Below, in pieces: positions 1-9,254 of a DNA stretch of 64,000 nt. The notes beneath the pieces are model-generated. The model did no database searches. It was not told the origin of the DNA and was given only the letters and a program-made list of their open reading frames with translations. This DNA is from Akkermansia muciniphila (GTDB taxonomy: Bacteria; Verrucomicrobiota; Verrucomicrobiia; Verrucomicrobiales; V1-33): NCBI GenBank assembly GCA_943333275.1, contig CALQSQ010000007.1, forward strand, positions 1-64,000, read 5' to 3'. Position numbers and translations under genes: made by a program. Position 1 is the stretch's first letter. Each line of letters starts with the position of its first letter.

Positions 1-240
1 CGCCATGCCGCCAAAAGGTGTCACGGGCTTGTCAGAATATTCAATTGGAAGGTTCACCATTACGGTGATTGTCCCATACCCGTCAACCCCCTGCTCTGAA
101 CACGCTGGGCTTCACTCTCGCTCCTCTATTGCATTATCCAGGTTAAAAATTCCTACAGGTATTTGCCGGCTGCTGCGACGGCGATCAATTCCTCCGCCGG
201 TGCGGGGTTGCCGAGCGCCCACTCCGATCTAAGGTGGGGC

Positions 241-3129
241 ATGTTTCTACGTTCATTGATCATCAGTCTGGTTCCCATTTCATTACTGGCCCAGGAGGCG
301 GCGGAGCCCTGGCTGGGGCAGGTTCGGCAGTTGACCTTTACAGGGCGACGAGCGGGAGAGGGGTATTTTTCCCAGGATGGTCGGAAACTGATCTTCCAGA
401 GTGAACGGGATCCGGCGAATCCATTTTTCCAGATGTTTGTGCTGGATATGGAGTCGGGGGATACGAATCGAGTTTCGCCGGGTGATGGAAAAACGACGTG
501 TGGGTGGCTGTATCCCGATGGCAAGCATGTGCTGTTTGCGTCCACCCATGCGGACAAGGCGGCAGTGGAGAAGCAGTCGGCGGAGTTGAAGGATCGCGCC
601 GAGGGAAAACAGAAGCGCTATTCATGGGACTATGACGAGAACTACGATTTGTGGCGGGCGAATCTCGATGGCACCGATCTCGTGAACCTTACGCACACCC
701 TGGGGTATGATGCCGAGGGTGGGGTGAGTCCTGACGGGGAAATGATTGTGTTTGCGTCGAACCGGCATGCGTATTCGGAGAAGCTCCCGGAGGCTGATCA
801 GAAGCTGTTCGACGAGCACCAGTCGCTGTTCATGGACATTTATACGATGAAGGCAGATGGCTCCGAGGTGCGTCGCCTGACAGATGCACGGGGCTACGAT
901 GGCGGGCCGTTTTTCAGTGCTGATGGACGGAAAATTTGCTGGCGCCGCTTTAATGAGGAGGGGGACCGAGCGGAGATTTGGACGATGAATCGCGATGGTT
1001 CCGATCAGCGTCAGATTACGAAATTGGGAGCGATGAGTTGGGCGCCATTTTTTCATCCTAGTGGCGATTACCTGATCTTCACGACCAACAAGCATGGGTT
1101 TGACAATTTCGAACTGTATCTGGTCGATGCCGCGGGTTCCCACGAACCGTTGCGCGTGACCAGCACGCCGGGTTTTGATGGACTGGCCAGTTTCTCGCCC
1201 GATGGCAGGCAACTCACCTGGACCAGCAATCGCACCGCAGACAAGACATCGCAGATTTTTCTGGCCAAATGGGATGACGCCGCGGCGCGCACTGCGTTGG
1301 GCCTTGGATCGCAGGATGTGCCTACGGTTTCGATTGCCGGAGCGGATGAGATTGTCGTCGCGGACCTGCGGCGGCATGTGGAATACCTGGCGAGCGATGC
1401 CCTGGAGGGTCGGTTGACGGGGACACCGGGTGAGGTACTGGCGACGGAATATGTTGCGGCGGAGTTTAAGAAACTGGGGCTCGTGCCAGCGGGTGATCAC
1501 GGATCGTATTTTGCGCCCTTTGAATTCACCGCCGGGGTGGCCCTGGGTGCGGAGAATCAATTGAAGTCCAATGCGGATGATCCTGCGGATCCGCCGCAGG
1601 TGCAGCGCGACTGGTTGCCGCTGGCCTTTTCCACGATAGGAAAAGTGGAACCAAGTGGCGTGGTGTTTGCGGGATACGGAATGGAAATTCCGGCGGAGAA
1701 AGATTCGCCGGAGTATTCCAGTTATGTGCACACGGATGTGAAGGGTAAGTGGGTGATGGTGCTGCGCTATCTTCCCGATGGCCTTTCCCAGTCAGAACGC
1801 GTGCGCTATTTCCCCTACAGCAGCCTGCGTCGGAAGGCGATGCTGGCGCGTGAAAAAGGGGCGCGAGGGATTATCGTGGTCAGCGGTCCGCAGGCGAAAG
1901 TGGTTTCCCAACTGGTGCCGCTGAGTTTCGATGCCTCCATGGCCACCTCCGGAGTGGCGGCCATTTCTGTGATTGATCAAATGGCGGCGGGCTGGCTGCA
2001 AATGGCGGGCAAGGATCTCACCGTGCTGCATACGGCATTGGACAAGGGAGAAATCATGCCGGGTTTTCCGATTCCGGGCCTGGAGTTGGGAGGAAATATT
2101 GACATTCATCAGGAAAAACGCACCGGGCGCAATGTGGTTGCCAAGCTTCCCTGCGCAGGGAATGCACCTGCCGTGCTGGTGGGAGCGCATGTGGATCATT
2201 TGGGAAATGTGGCGGGTGGTAATGATTCACGAGCGGAAAATACGAACAAGGCCGACATCCATCACGGTGCCGATGACAACGCCTCCGGCGTGGCGGGAAT
2301 GCTGGAAATCGCCCAATCCATCACCGCGCAAACCAAGGCTGGCAAACTCACCCTGACACGCCCCGTGGTTTTCGCCGCCTGGTCTGGAGAGGAGCTTGGT
2401 TTGTTGGGATCCTCTGCCTATGCACGGAACTTTGCGCGCGAAGGCAAGGGCGATGAAAATGCTCCGCTGGGGGATGTTTTCTGCGCCAATTTCAACCTCG
2501 ACATGATCGGCCGGATGAAACAAAGCGTCGTCATTCAGGGGTTGGGCTCCAGTGATTACTGGGGTCCTGCGTTGGAGAAACGCAACATTGTGGTGGGTCT
2601 GAGTGTACAGGCTCAGCAGGATTGTTTCCTGCCCACGGATGCCACGACTTTTTATCTGCGTGGTGTGCCCATCTTTAATCTTTTCACGGGTTCCCATGAA
2701 GACTACCACAAGCCAACGGATACTGCGGAGAAGATCAACTATGAGGACGCGGCGAGGATTGCCAAACTCACGGCACTGCTGGTCAGGGATCTGGCCTCGG
2801 GGACAGAAGTTCCCAAATATGTGGCGCAAAAGAAACCGAATGAAACCACCGGGAGAGGCTTTCGGGCCTACCTGGGAACGATTCCGGACTATGCCCAGGC
2901 CGATGTGGAGGGAGTGAAACTCAGCGGGGTCTCCCCCGTCGGCCCGGCCGCCAAGGCAGGGCTCAAAGCCGGGGACATCATTGTGAAACTGGCCGGCAAG
3001 GACATTAAGAACATATACGAATACACCGACACGATGGCCGCGCTAAAAATTGGCGAGGAGACAACACTTTCCGTCAAACGTGGTGACAAGGTTGTGGACT
3101 TGAAGATTACGCCGGGGAGTCGGGAGTAG
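241..3129 (+). CDS. Exported TolB-like propeller / M28 peptidase / PDZ protein
   Basis: Probable exported zinc aminopeptidase of 962 aa. The start at 241 is preferred over the upstream ATG at 163 because it opens a signal peptide (MFLRSLIISLVPISLLAQ) and has AAGGTGGG just upstream. Residues ~35-360 carry repeated PD40/TolB-type blades (SPDGEMIVFASNR, SADGRKICWRR, SPDGRQLTWTSNR). Residues ~390-850 form an M28 peptidase with a PA-type insert (AREKGARGIIVVSG). Likely zinc ligands are in GAHVDHLG, HHGADDNASG, WSGEELGLLGS, LDMIGR and GSHEDYHKPTDT, so the site looks intact. A PDZ domain closes the protein (PAAKAGLKAGDIIVKLAGKD). I infer peptide degradation in the periplasm or outside the cell; the substrate is unknown. 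Confidence 0.88.
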   Translation: MFLRSLIISLVPISLLAQEAAEPWLGQVRQLTFTGRRAGEGYFSQDGRKLIFQSERDPANPFFQMFVLDMESGDTNRVSPGDGKTTCGWLYPDGKHVLFASTHADKAAVEKQSAELKDRAEGKQKRYSWDYDENYDLWRANLDGTDLVNLTHTLGYDAEGGVSPDGEMIVFASNRHAYSEKLPEADQKLFDEHQSLFMDIYTMKADGSEVRRLTDARGYDGGPFFSADGRKICWRRFNEEGDRAEIWTMNRDGSDQRQITKLGAMSWAPFFHPSGDYLIFTTNKHGFDNFELYLVDAAGSHEPLRVTSTPGFDGLASFSPDGRQLTWTSNRTADKTSQIFLAKWDDAAARTALGLGSQDVPTVSIAGADEIVVADLRRHVEYLASDALEGRLTGTPGEVLATEYVAAEFKKLGLVPAGDHGSYFAPFEFTAGVALGAENQLKSNADDPADPPQVQRDWLPLAFSTIGKVEPSGVVFAGYGMEIPAEKDSPEYSSYVHTDVKGKWVMVLRYLPDGLSQSERVRYFPYSSLRRKAMLAREKGARGIIVVSGPQAKVVSQLVPLSFDASMATSGVAAISVIDQMAAGWLQMAGKDLTVLHTALDKGEIMPGFPIPGLELGGNIDIHQEKRTGRNVVAKLPCAGNAPAVLVGAHVDHLGNVAGGNDSRAENTNKADIHHGADDNASGVAGMLEIAQSITAQTKAGKLTLTRPVVFAAWSGEELGLLGSSAYARNFAREGKGDENAPLGDVFCANFNLDMIGRMKQSVVIQGLGSSDYWGPALEKRNIVVGLSVQAQQDCFLPTDATTFYLRGVPIFNLFTGSHEDYHKPTDTAEKINYEDAARIAKLTALLVRDLASGTEVPKYVAQKKPNETTGRGFRAYLGTIPDYAQADVEGVKLSGVSPVGPAAKAGLKAGDIIVKLAGKDIKNIYEYTDTMAALKIGEETTLSVKRGDKVVDLKITPGSRE

Positions 3130-3198
3130 GACAACAATTCCCGCCTGACAAACGGGCGATATCCGGAAATACTCTTCCCTAATGAAGGGACGTGATGC

Positions 3199-3723
3199 AT
3201 GACACCGAAGCGGTTGATCCTGACGGGATGTTGTCTGGCGTTGGTTGCGATGGCGTGGATGTTTGTCCAAAAGGCCTCCGGCACCGGGGGAAACATTGCC
3301 GGCGGGTTTGGATATGGAGTTCTGGCGGCGGCGATGTTGATCGCGGCGGGAATCTTTTTCTCGATGGCTTACCTGGATAGTTTCACCTTCCCATTCACCC
3401 GTTGGATCGACGCTGTCTTTGGACTGCTTCCTGATAAACGCAAACCGCCGCTGGATCTGGCCATCGCGGACCGATTGGAGCAGCGCGAGGGCCCGGAGGC
3501 TGCGGAACGGGAATATTTGCGTCTGCTGGATTATTACCCGCGCAATCTGGAAGTGTGGATGCGATTGATCGCGCTGCGGAGCGAGGCGTATGGAGCGGAA
3601 GCAGCTAGTGCCACGCTGGAGGAGGCCCGACGGGAATTAAAGAGGGACCGGGTGGCCATGAAGACCCTCGATCACATGGAGAAGCATTCCGAGCGACTGA
3701 AAGTGACGGCGGGGAACTCCTGA
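3199..3723 (+). CDS. Small membrane protein with TPR-like cytoplasmic tail
   Basis: This 174-aa protein has two hydrophobic segments (about residues 5-24 and 38-60: LILTGCCLALVAMAWMFV and YGVLAAAMLIAAGIFFSMAYL). A charged helical tail follows that looks like one or two TPR-type helices pairs (GPEAAEREYLRLLDYYPRNLEVWMRLIAL). AAGGGA lies about 10 nt before the ATG. It follows the peptidase gene by 69 bp on the same strand and may be cotranscribed. I do not recognise the family, and no catalytic motif is visible. Confidence 0.7.
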   Translation: MTPKRLILTGCCLALVAMAWMFVQKASGTGGNIAGGFGYGVLAAAMLIAAGIFFSMAYLDSFTFPFTRWIDAVFGLLPDKRKPPLDLAIADRLEQREGPEAAEREYLRLLDYYPRNLEVWMRLIALRSEAYGAEAASATLEEARRELKRDRVAMKTLDHMEKHSERLKVTAGNS

Positions 3724-3727
3724 TCTC

Positions 3728-4636
3728 TCAGGGGTTGGGCCGGTCCGACAGAGAGCGGAGCGTTTTCTTTTGCTCGCGCTGGGTGTCGCTTTCCGCGATG
3801 CGGTCAAAGAGCACTCCGCCTCGCACGGCCACGTTTCCGGATTGGGACTGCATCAGTTGGGGTGAGGAATTGGGAAGTCCTTTGTAAGCCTTCTCCTCAA
3901 TGACAGCGCCGTCCACGTCCAGAACCATGTATTGAAAGAGCTGCGGTGCTGTCATGTAGAGCACGCAAATGTTGCCATTGCGGTCGGTAGTGGCCTGGGG
4001 GTCGCGATAGCTGAGGAGTTCACCGAGCGGGAAGGTGGTGATGTTGTCGCCGGTTTCTTCATCGGTCAGGCTGAGGTAGATGTATTGCACATCCGAGTTT
4101 CCGCCGGGAGTGATGGTGCTGGTTTTGCCGGTGAAGAGTTTGTAGTGGCGGTAGCGGCCAGCCGAGGGATGGGAGGCCGGGACGCCGACGGTGCGTTCCC
4201 AGAAGGCTGGACGAGGGGTGGAAACACGAAAGACGGATTTGTGTTCCGCTCCCAGCCACCGTTGCAGCGGCGGGAAATAGACCTGGCAGTTGACGAGATA
4301 GGTGCCCGGGTCAGTAAGCAGGAAAAAATTGGTGAGGTTGATCCGGCGGGTCAGCGTCTTGCCGTCCTTGATCACGGTGGATTCAGCCTTGGGGGCGCCG
4401 GCGGCGGGGAGCAGGGTGGTTCCGTCGGATCGCTGCAGGTCAATTTGCAACCAGCCTAATTCGCCGGGGCCCCCGAGCACGACATCCTTCCCGGCGAGGT
4501 TGCGGACGCTGACGATGGCGACAATGGATTCGTGCTTTACGAAATTTGTGCGTTCCAATTTCATGGAGACGGAGAGTTGGGCATGCAGCAGACCCGGGGC
4601 GGCGAGTGTGAGGAGGGCAGTGAGAAGACGCTTCAT
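3728..4636 (-). CDS. Exported protein of unknown function, last gene of the pseudokinase operon
   Basis: The protein is 302 aa with a clear signal peptide (MKRLLTALLTLAAPGLLHA). The mature part starts like an Ig-fold (LSVSMKLERTNFVKHESIVAIVSVRNLAGKDVVL), followed by beta-rich sequence with a WLGAEHKSVFRV segment and no catalytic motif. It is the distal gene of a tight minus-strand operon: the SUMF1/pseudokinase gene ends 14 bp upstream. Its stop lies only 4 bp from the stop of the convergent gene on the plus strand. Its role is unknown; an extracytoplasmic partner of the upstream membrane protein is a guess from position only. Confidence 0.72.
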   Translation of the reverse strand: MKRLLTALLTLAAPGLLHAQLSVSMKLERTNFVKHESIVAIVSVRNLAGKDVVLGGPGELGWLQIDLQRSDGTTLLPAAGAPKAESTVIKDGKTLTRRINLTNFFLLTDPGTYLVNCQVYFPPLQRWLGAEHKSVFRVSTPRPAFWERTVGVPASHPSAGRYRHYKLFTGKTSTITPGGNSDVQYIYLSLTDEETGDNITTFPLGELLSYRDPQATTDRNGNICVLYMTAPQLFQYMVLDVDGAVIEEKAYKGLPNSSPQLMQSQSGNVAVRGGVLFDRIAESDTQREQKKTLRSLSDRPNP

Positions 4637-4650
4637 AGGGTGGGGTGGAA

Positions 4651-6648
4651 TTAAGGGGGAGGTGGCTGGTCACTGGCGGTGCGGAATCCGAGGAAAGGCT
4701 GGGCGAGGTCCGGGGACTTGGAGGTCCAGCGTTGTTCGCTGACGGGGGCGTGCTTGAGATTGAAATTTCCCCCGCGGTAAATGGGGGATTGTTGATCGGG
4801 CAAGTCGGGGTGTTGTCCCCAAGTGTCCGTCCACTCTGACACATTTCCCGCCAATCCGCAAACCCCCTCTGTGCTGATTTCTTCAGGCTTGGCATCGACG
4901 TCGCACCAGGAGGCAAAACCATCGATGGTACCGCCGCCCTCCGGAGTCGCCGAGAAATCCTCGCCAGTATTGGCTCTGGCCGGTTCGGCAGCGGCGCCCC
5001 AGGGATAGGTGGACCCATTGGAACCGCGCGCGGCCTTTTCCCATTCCTGATCCGTGGGGAGGCGGCGTCCCCGCCAGTGAGCGTAGGCATAAGCGTCCCA
5101 CCAGTCGGCATAGAGCACGGGCGTGTTCAGGGAGATGGGATGGCCCTTGAATTTGGCGCCCTCCTGGGCGGCCCGGTAGAACTCATCCCAATTCAGGGGG
5201 GCGTGGCTGAGCTTGGTGGGGGGCTGATTGGGATGATCGAAACGGTGATCGGCGGGCGCAACTGCCGCGAGGAATTCTGCATACTGGGCAATGGTCACCT
5301 CATATTTGTCGATCCAGAAATCGGGGAGTTGAAGCTTTTCATCCGTTCCAAAGATAAAAGGCCCGGCGGGAACCCTGATCTGCGTGTCGAGCTTTCGCAC
5401 GGCGGGCTTTTTCAGAATGGGATAAAGCATGGCAATGGCCGTGGCCACAATTCCAGCGCCCAGAGCCAGGAGCGTGAGTGGCACCAGACTGCGTTTCGAG
5501 GGGGAGGAGGCGAACGAGACATCGTGACTGGCCGGACTGGTCTGAGTCGAGCGGAGTTTGACGACGTGCTGGAGGGTTTTGCGGACATTGCGCACGAGGG
5601 CTTCCCAGGTCTGGATGGGGTGCGTGCCGCGGCCTTTCATTCGGATGAGCAGGTTGGCGATTTCGGTTTCGCGGCCGTTGGCAGTGAGCTTGCAAAGGGG
5701 TTGAATGCCGCGCGCGACCTCCGCCAACTCGGCAGCCTCGTTGACACTGGCAGCCTCTGGAATGGACGCAATATTGGCCAGTCTGGGCAGGCCATCGCTG
5801 CCCTGGAAAATGTGCCTCGGTTGGATGGTCGAGCGGGGCAGATTGCGGCTGGCATAGAACTGCATGCCTTCTCCGGTGGCGAGCAGGAGTTGCAGGGCTT
5901 CCTCCTGCGACAACTGGACACCTGCGGAAACGAGTTCGGGAAGGGAATTGCCCTGGACGAATTCCCGCGTGTAAAAGATTTCGCCCTCGGCGGTTTCCTG
6001 CGCCTCATAGACGGTGGCGATCGATGGATGTGCCACTTTGGCCATGGAACGAACGAGGGCACGGAACTGGCGCTTGGCGCTGGGCTCGTGCTGGAACTCT
6101 GGTTTGAGGCGCTCCAGAACTACATCGCGGTGCATGGAAATTTGACGGGCGCGGTAACTCTGGGATCGGTCCAGATCCCGGCGTTTCTCCAGAATGCGGT
6201 AGTCTCCGAGCGTGAGGCCGAGCAACGATTCGGGGAGTTGGGGCAGTTTGCTGGATTGGATGGGCGCTATGGGTCCGGTAGAGTCCGTCTGCCTTGCCCA
6301 GGCGAGCACCTCGTCGGCGGTGGCCGAGGGACTGAAGCACCTGTCCCCGTTGGACACGATGAAATCCGGATCGGGCTCAGCGGCCAGAAACCCCGTTCGA
6401 AGCTGGGGGAATTTGCTGACCATCGCCTCCTGCACGGCGGCCCCATCGGTCGCGGTGAAATGCCGTGCGCAGAGGAGGAGGTCGAGGGAATCAGCTTCCG
6501 ATCCCAGCCGCTCCACCTCGTCAAGATCAGGTGCTTCCAGAACTTCGAACGAAGGCTGGCTGCGCAAGGCTGCGGCCAGTTGTTTGCGCAGGACGGCATC
6601 CTCGGTAGCGAGGAGGACTACCATGCGTTGGGAGGCTGGATCAGGCAC
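4651..6648 (-). CDS. Degenerate receiver - pseudokinase - transmembrane - SUMF1 domain protein
   Basis: This 665-aa composite protein has four parts. Residues ~8-115 resemble a response-regulator receiver, but the usual acceptor Asp is lost (LLLCARHF where a receiver has LLCDxM). Residues ~145-345 resemble a Ser/Thr kinase (LGDYRILEKRRDL), yet the VAIK lysine region reads VVLERLK, the HRD loop reads LPRSTIQPRHIF and DFG reads ANIA, so it should be inactive. A transmembrane helix follows (LVPLTLLALGAGIVATAIAML), then a SUMF1/formylglycine-type domain (GRRLPTDQEWEKAARG, GLAGNVSEWTDTWG, YRGGNFN, FLGFRTA). It lies between two operon partners with 14-15 bp gaps. I infer a membrane scaffold or ligand-binding receptor, not an enzyme. 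Confidence 0.85.
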   Translation of the reverse strand: MPDPASQRMVVLLATEDAVLRKQLAAALRSQPSFEVLEAPDLDEVERLGSEADSLDLLLCARHFTATDGAAVQEAMVSKFPQLRTGFLAAEPDPDFIVSNGDRCFSPSATADEVLAWARQTDSTGPIAPIQSSKLPQLPESLLGLTLGDYRILEKRRDLDRSQSYRARQISMHRDVVLERLKPEFQHEPSAKRQFRALVRSMAKVAHPSIATVYEAQETAEGEIFYTREFVQGNSLPELVSAGVQLSQEEALQLLLATGEGMQFYASRNLPRSTIQPRHIFQGSDGLPRLANIASIPEAASVNEAAELAEVARGIQPLCKLTANGRETEIANLLIRMKGRGTHPIQTWEALVRNVRKTLQHVVKLRSTQTSPASHDVSFASSPSKRSLVPLTLLALGAGIVATAIAMLYPILKKPAVRKLDTQIRVPAGPFIFGTDEKLQLPDFWIDKYEVTIAQYAEFLAAVAPADHRFDHPNQPPTKLSHAPLNWDEFYRAAQEGAKFKGHPISLNTPVLYADWWDAYAYAHWRGRRLPTDQEWEKAARGSNGSTYPWGAAAEPARANTGEDFSATPEGGGTIDGFASWCDVDAKPEEISTEGVCGLAGNVSEWTDTWGQHPDLPDQQSPIYRGGNFNLKHAPVSEQRWTSKSPDLAQPFLGFRTASDQPPPP

Positions 6649-6663
6649 AGGGGAAGGCTTCTG

Positions 6664-7791
6664 TCACTTGGGGAAGAGCATGGCATCCGCCGCTTCAGTA
6701 TCAGCGGTCGGAGGCACCGGCACGGGCATGTCATTGGCGAACCCCTTCAACTCAGCGGGTTCCGCCACCATATCCTGGAGGAGTCCCATTTCCTGGGGTT
6801 TGTCTGGATCGGTGAGAAATATTTTAAGTGCGAAGCCGTAATATTTGCACTGCCCATACTGCACGATGTCGGCCGGGGTCATTTCGGCCAGGTCCCAGAG
6901 GACCTCCCAACGTTCGAGCCCTCTTTCCGTCCAATCTTCCGGTGCGCTGATTTTCTGCGCCTGCACGGTGGCGACGGTCCGGGCAATACGGGTGCCATTT
7001 ACCAGATCAAAAAAATGGATGCCTGCGAGGATGGAATCGCTCGGAATCGGTTCGGGGGCGATTTTTTTCAGCGTGAACGACAGCAATTTTTTCTGACCCG
7101 AGTAAACCCCCGGAACCTTTTCGATTCGCAGATCAGTAATGGCAATCTTATCCTCGGATTTCTCCACCTCGCTGGGTTCAGGGGTGGCAATGCCATTTTG
7201 TTTGATTTGCAGTTCGGCCAGGTGGTAAAAATCGCCGGCTGCGCGACCGAGTTTGATCAGCGTGTTCCAATGCGGCTGGGCTTTGGATTCGAGGCCCATT
7301 TTGTCCATGGTGCGGGCCAGTTGGTAAATGAGCTTTGGGTGATCCGGCTGTTTGAGCCAGGCGGCGCGGAAGGCCTCCAGGGCGGTCTGCATGTCGCCCT
7401 TCTCACGGGCGGCGGTCCCTTGATCGAGCAGTTCAAGGATGGACTCATCGGTGATCTTGACGTCGAGAGTTTTGGCGAATGGCCGGGGGTTCTCGACTGT
7501 CCTGACGGGCGGGGAAATTTTGACAGGAGGGGTGGGATTGGAGACGTCAGCCACTTCCTTGGCACCGGCGGGTGGAGTGACTTGAGCGGGCGTGGACACC
7601 GATTGTGCCGCGACCATGGGGGCCTGGGGCGTCGGACCAGAATTCACGGGCAGTGAGGCCTCCCGGGAGGCGAGCTGCTTTTGCCATCCCCAGAGTCCCA
7701 GCGCGGCCTGCAGGAGGGCCACAGCCACGAGGATTCCGCAGACAACAGAGAACGTTGCCCCACTGGAAGACTTTTCAGAGGCGGATTTCAT
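6664..7791 (-). CDS. Membrane-anchored TPR-like protein, first gene of the pseudokinase operon
   Basis: The 375-aa protein has one N-terminal transmembrane helix (FSVVCGILVAVALLQAALGLWGW) and a proline-rich linker. A TPR-like helical segment follows (AREKGDMQTALEAFRAAWLKQPDHPKLIYQLARTMDKMG), then a C-terminal beta-rich domain (RIEKVPGVYSGQKKLLSFTLKKI). It is the first gene of a three-gene minus-strand operon with the SUMF1/pseudokinase protein and an exported protein. The divergent gene starts 170 bp away, so the promoter should lie between 7792 and 7961. Family and function are not recognised. Confidence 0.78.
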   Translation of the reverse strand: MKSASEKSSSGATFSVVCGILVAVALLQAALGLWGWQKQLASREASLPVNSGPTPQAPMVAAQSVSTPAQVTPPAGAKEVADVSNPTPPVKISPPVRTVENPRPFAKTLDVKITDESILELLDQGTAAREKGDMQTALEAFRAAWLKQPDHPKLIYQLARTMDKMGLESKAQPHWNTLIKLGRAAGDFYHLAELQIKQNGIATPEPSEVEKSEDKIAITDLRIEKVPGVYSGQKKLLSFTLKKIAPEPIPSDSILAGIHFFDLVNGTRIARTVATVQAQKISAPEDWTERGLERWEVLWDLAEMTPADIVQYGQCKYYGFALKIFLTDPDKPQEMGLLQDMVAEPAELKGFANDMPVPVPPTADTEAADAMLFPK

Positions 7792-7961
7792 GCGACAGGC
7801 AAAATAGGCTTGGAGAGGCTGATCCTAGGGAGAAATCCTATGCCTGTCAATTCCCGTCCCCGGGCAATTTGCTTTTTATTTACCCGGGTGCTTGCCGCCT
7901 GCACAAATGCGTTTACCTGTGGGCAACCGATCCCTCCAACTCCTCTTTTCCTGCAATACCC

Positions 7962-8570
7962 ATGTCCCTCCGTCCCTCTTGTTTGGTGCCCTTGTTAAGT
8001 CTGTTTGGTGTGCTTGTATTTTGTCAGACGCCGGCCCGGGCTAGGATCGGCGAGACCATGGACGAATGCGTCGAGCGTTACGGACCATCCTATGGCAGTC
8101 TGCCGTCGATCTGTGGCCGGGAGGGTGAATTGTGTTACCTCTTCAAACGCACCATCGATAGTGGAGGCAAGATCAAGACCATCCTCATGAAAATTGAGTT
8201 TATCGAGGGCAAGGCCGCCTACCTGAGAATCAGCAGTCCTGCGATCAGCGATGATGACGCCAAGGATTTGGTAGGGAAAAGCGGTGGAAAATCCACCTGG
8301 CAGTCCCCCCAGTCCATCACTGATCGCTCCTATTATGTGACCGATGACAAGCAACGCGAGGCCTGCATCTACCGATTGGGTGAGGTGAGGGTGGTGGAAA
8401 TTTTCTCTGCTGCCATGACGGACTTTCTCAATGCCTATCGCCTTGCCACGCTCGCTAATCCTCCCGCCAAACTCCCGTCAAGGAACGTCACAAATGAGCT
8501 GAACGAGCCGGCGAAGTCTCAGACAGACGGCAAATCCTCCCCTGGCGGGGGTGGCATCAAAGGATTCTGA
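7962..8570 (+). CDS. Small secreted protein of unknown function
   Basis: The ORF track starts this frame at 7605, but the ATG at 7962 opens a credible signal peptide (MSLRPSCLVPLLSLFGVLVFCQTPARA), giving 202 aa. The mature part begins RIGETMDECVERYGP, a pattern common in small secreted proteins of this group. It continues with beta-strand-rich sequence (IKTILMKIEFIEGKAAYLRI) and ends in a Gly-rich tail. Four Cys occur in the mature part. A strong bidirectional hairpin terminator follows 64 bp after the stop. Function is unknown. Confidence 0.75.
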   Translation: MSLRPSCLVPLLSLFGVLVFCQTPARARIGETMDECVERYGPSYGSLPSICGREGELCYLFKRTIDSGGKIKTILMKIEFIEGKAAYLRISSPAISDDDAKDLVGKSGGKSTWQSPQSITDRSYYVTDDKQREACIYRLGEVRVVEIFSAAMTDFLNAYRLATLANPPAKLPSRNVTNELNEPAKSQTDGKSSPGGGGIKGF

Positions 8571-8633
8571 GGACCATCTGCCTTTCGACGCCCCCTGCTC
8601 ACCGTGCATTTCCACGGCACTACCGATGTATGA

Positions 8634-8663
8634 AAAAGCGGCTTCGATGAGGAAGCCGCTTTT
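8634..8663. terminator. Bidirectional Rho-independent terminator
   Basis: A perfect 12-bp inverted repeat AAAAGCGGCTTC / GAAGCCGCTTTT surrounds a 6-nt GATGAG loop. T runs lie on both strands, so it can stop transcripts of the plus-strand gene ending at 8570 and of the convergent MarR gene ending at 8700. Confidence 0.88.
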
Positions 8664-8699
8664 GAGAGTGATGAAACTGCGGCGCTGGCCGCTGTCGCA

Positions 8700-9149
8700 C
8701 TATACCCGGGAGGAAATTTTGCTGTAAGTGCGCAGGAGGGCTTCCTGGTCCTCCTTGTCCAAATCTTCCATGAGGTCCACCAGGCTCGTCACAATCTCCT
8801 CGCGGATGCGTTCGACGAGGTCGATACCTTTGCGGGTGATCTGGACCATGACCTTGCGGCGGTCATCCTGAGCGTGCAGGCGCTGCACGTAACCCAGTTT
8901 CTCCAGACGGTCCACGAGGCCGGTGGCGGCTGCGGTGGAATGACCCATTTTCTTGGAAATGTCAGTCATCGTGAGGAAATCCTCATTGGCCAGGTATCCA
9001 AGCAGGAAGAATTGGGGGAAGGAGACATTTCCTTTATTCAACTCTTTCGAGAGATTAAGGAGGAACGACCTCTGAGTGAACATGATGAAATCAGCGAGTC
9101 GACTGGCGTCCTTGCGGATGGTTTGTTTTGGGTCTTCAGTTGTATTCAT
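8700..9149 (-). CDS. MarR-family transcriptional regulator
   Basis: This is a winged-helix regulator of 149 aa from the ATG at 9149; the longer frame up to 9266 is poorly supported. The helix-turn-helix is FLTMTDISKKMGHSTAAATGLVDRLEKLGYVQRL and the wing carries the family DDRRKVMVQIT motif. Long terminal helices for dimerisation flank it (RLADFIMFTQRSFLLNLSKEL, EEIVTSLVDLMEDLDKEDQEALL). The usual ligands of the family are small aromatics or oxidants, but nothing here identifies one. No neighbouring efflux or catabolic gene is present, so the target may be distant. A palindrome in its own likely promoter suggests autoregulation. Confidence 0.88.
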   Translation of the reverse strand: MNTTEDPKQTIRKDASRLADFIMFTQRSFLLNLSKELNKGNVSFPQFFLLGYLANEDFLTMTDISKKMGHSTAAATGLVDRLEKLGYVQRLHAQDDRRKVMVQITRKGIDLVERIREEIVTSLVDLMEDLDKEDQEALLRTYSKISSRV

Positions 9150-9238
9150 GGTAAAATCGGGAGTGCGTGTTTGGATTGTGATGGCTGGTATCAGTGAGCA
9201 GGGCTGACTGAATTGAAATTTTTCATAATTGTAATAAC

Positions 9239-9254
9239 CTATAGAATTCGATAG
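9239..9254 (-). promoter_or_regulatory. Palindrome within putative marR promoter (possible operator)
   Basis: CTATAGAATTCGATAG is a 16-bp palindrome with one mismatched pair. On the minus strand it sits between a possible -35 TTGCAA and a possible -10 TTATTA spaced 17 bp apart, about 90 bp upstream of the MarR start. The position fits an autoregulatory operator. The -10 is weak. Confidence 0.4.

Noticed and set aside
622-1731. 369-aa minus-strand ORF within the peptidase gene
   Set aside because: His/Arg-rich shadow translation opposite an unmistakable propeller/M28 frame.
5077-7656. 859-aa plus-strand ORF
   Set aside because: It lies opposite the SUMF1/pseudokinase and TPR genes, whose frames have clear domains. 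The ORF's own translation is Gly/Arg/Glu-rich without any family motif, a shadow of GC-rich codon use.
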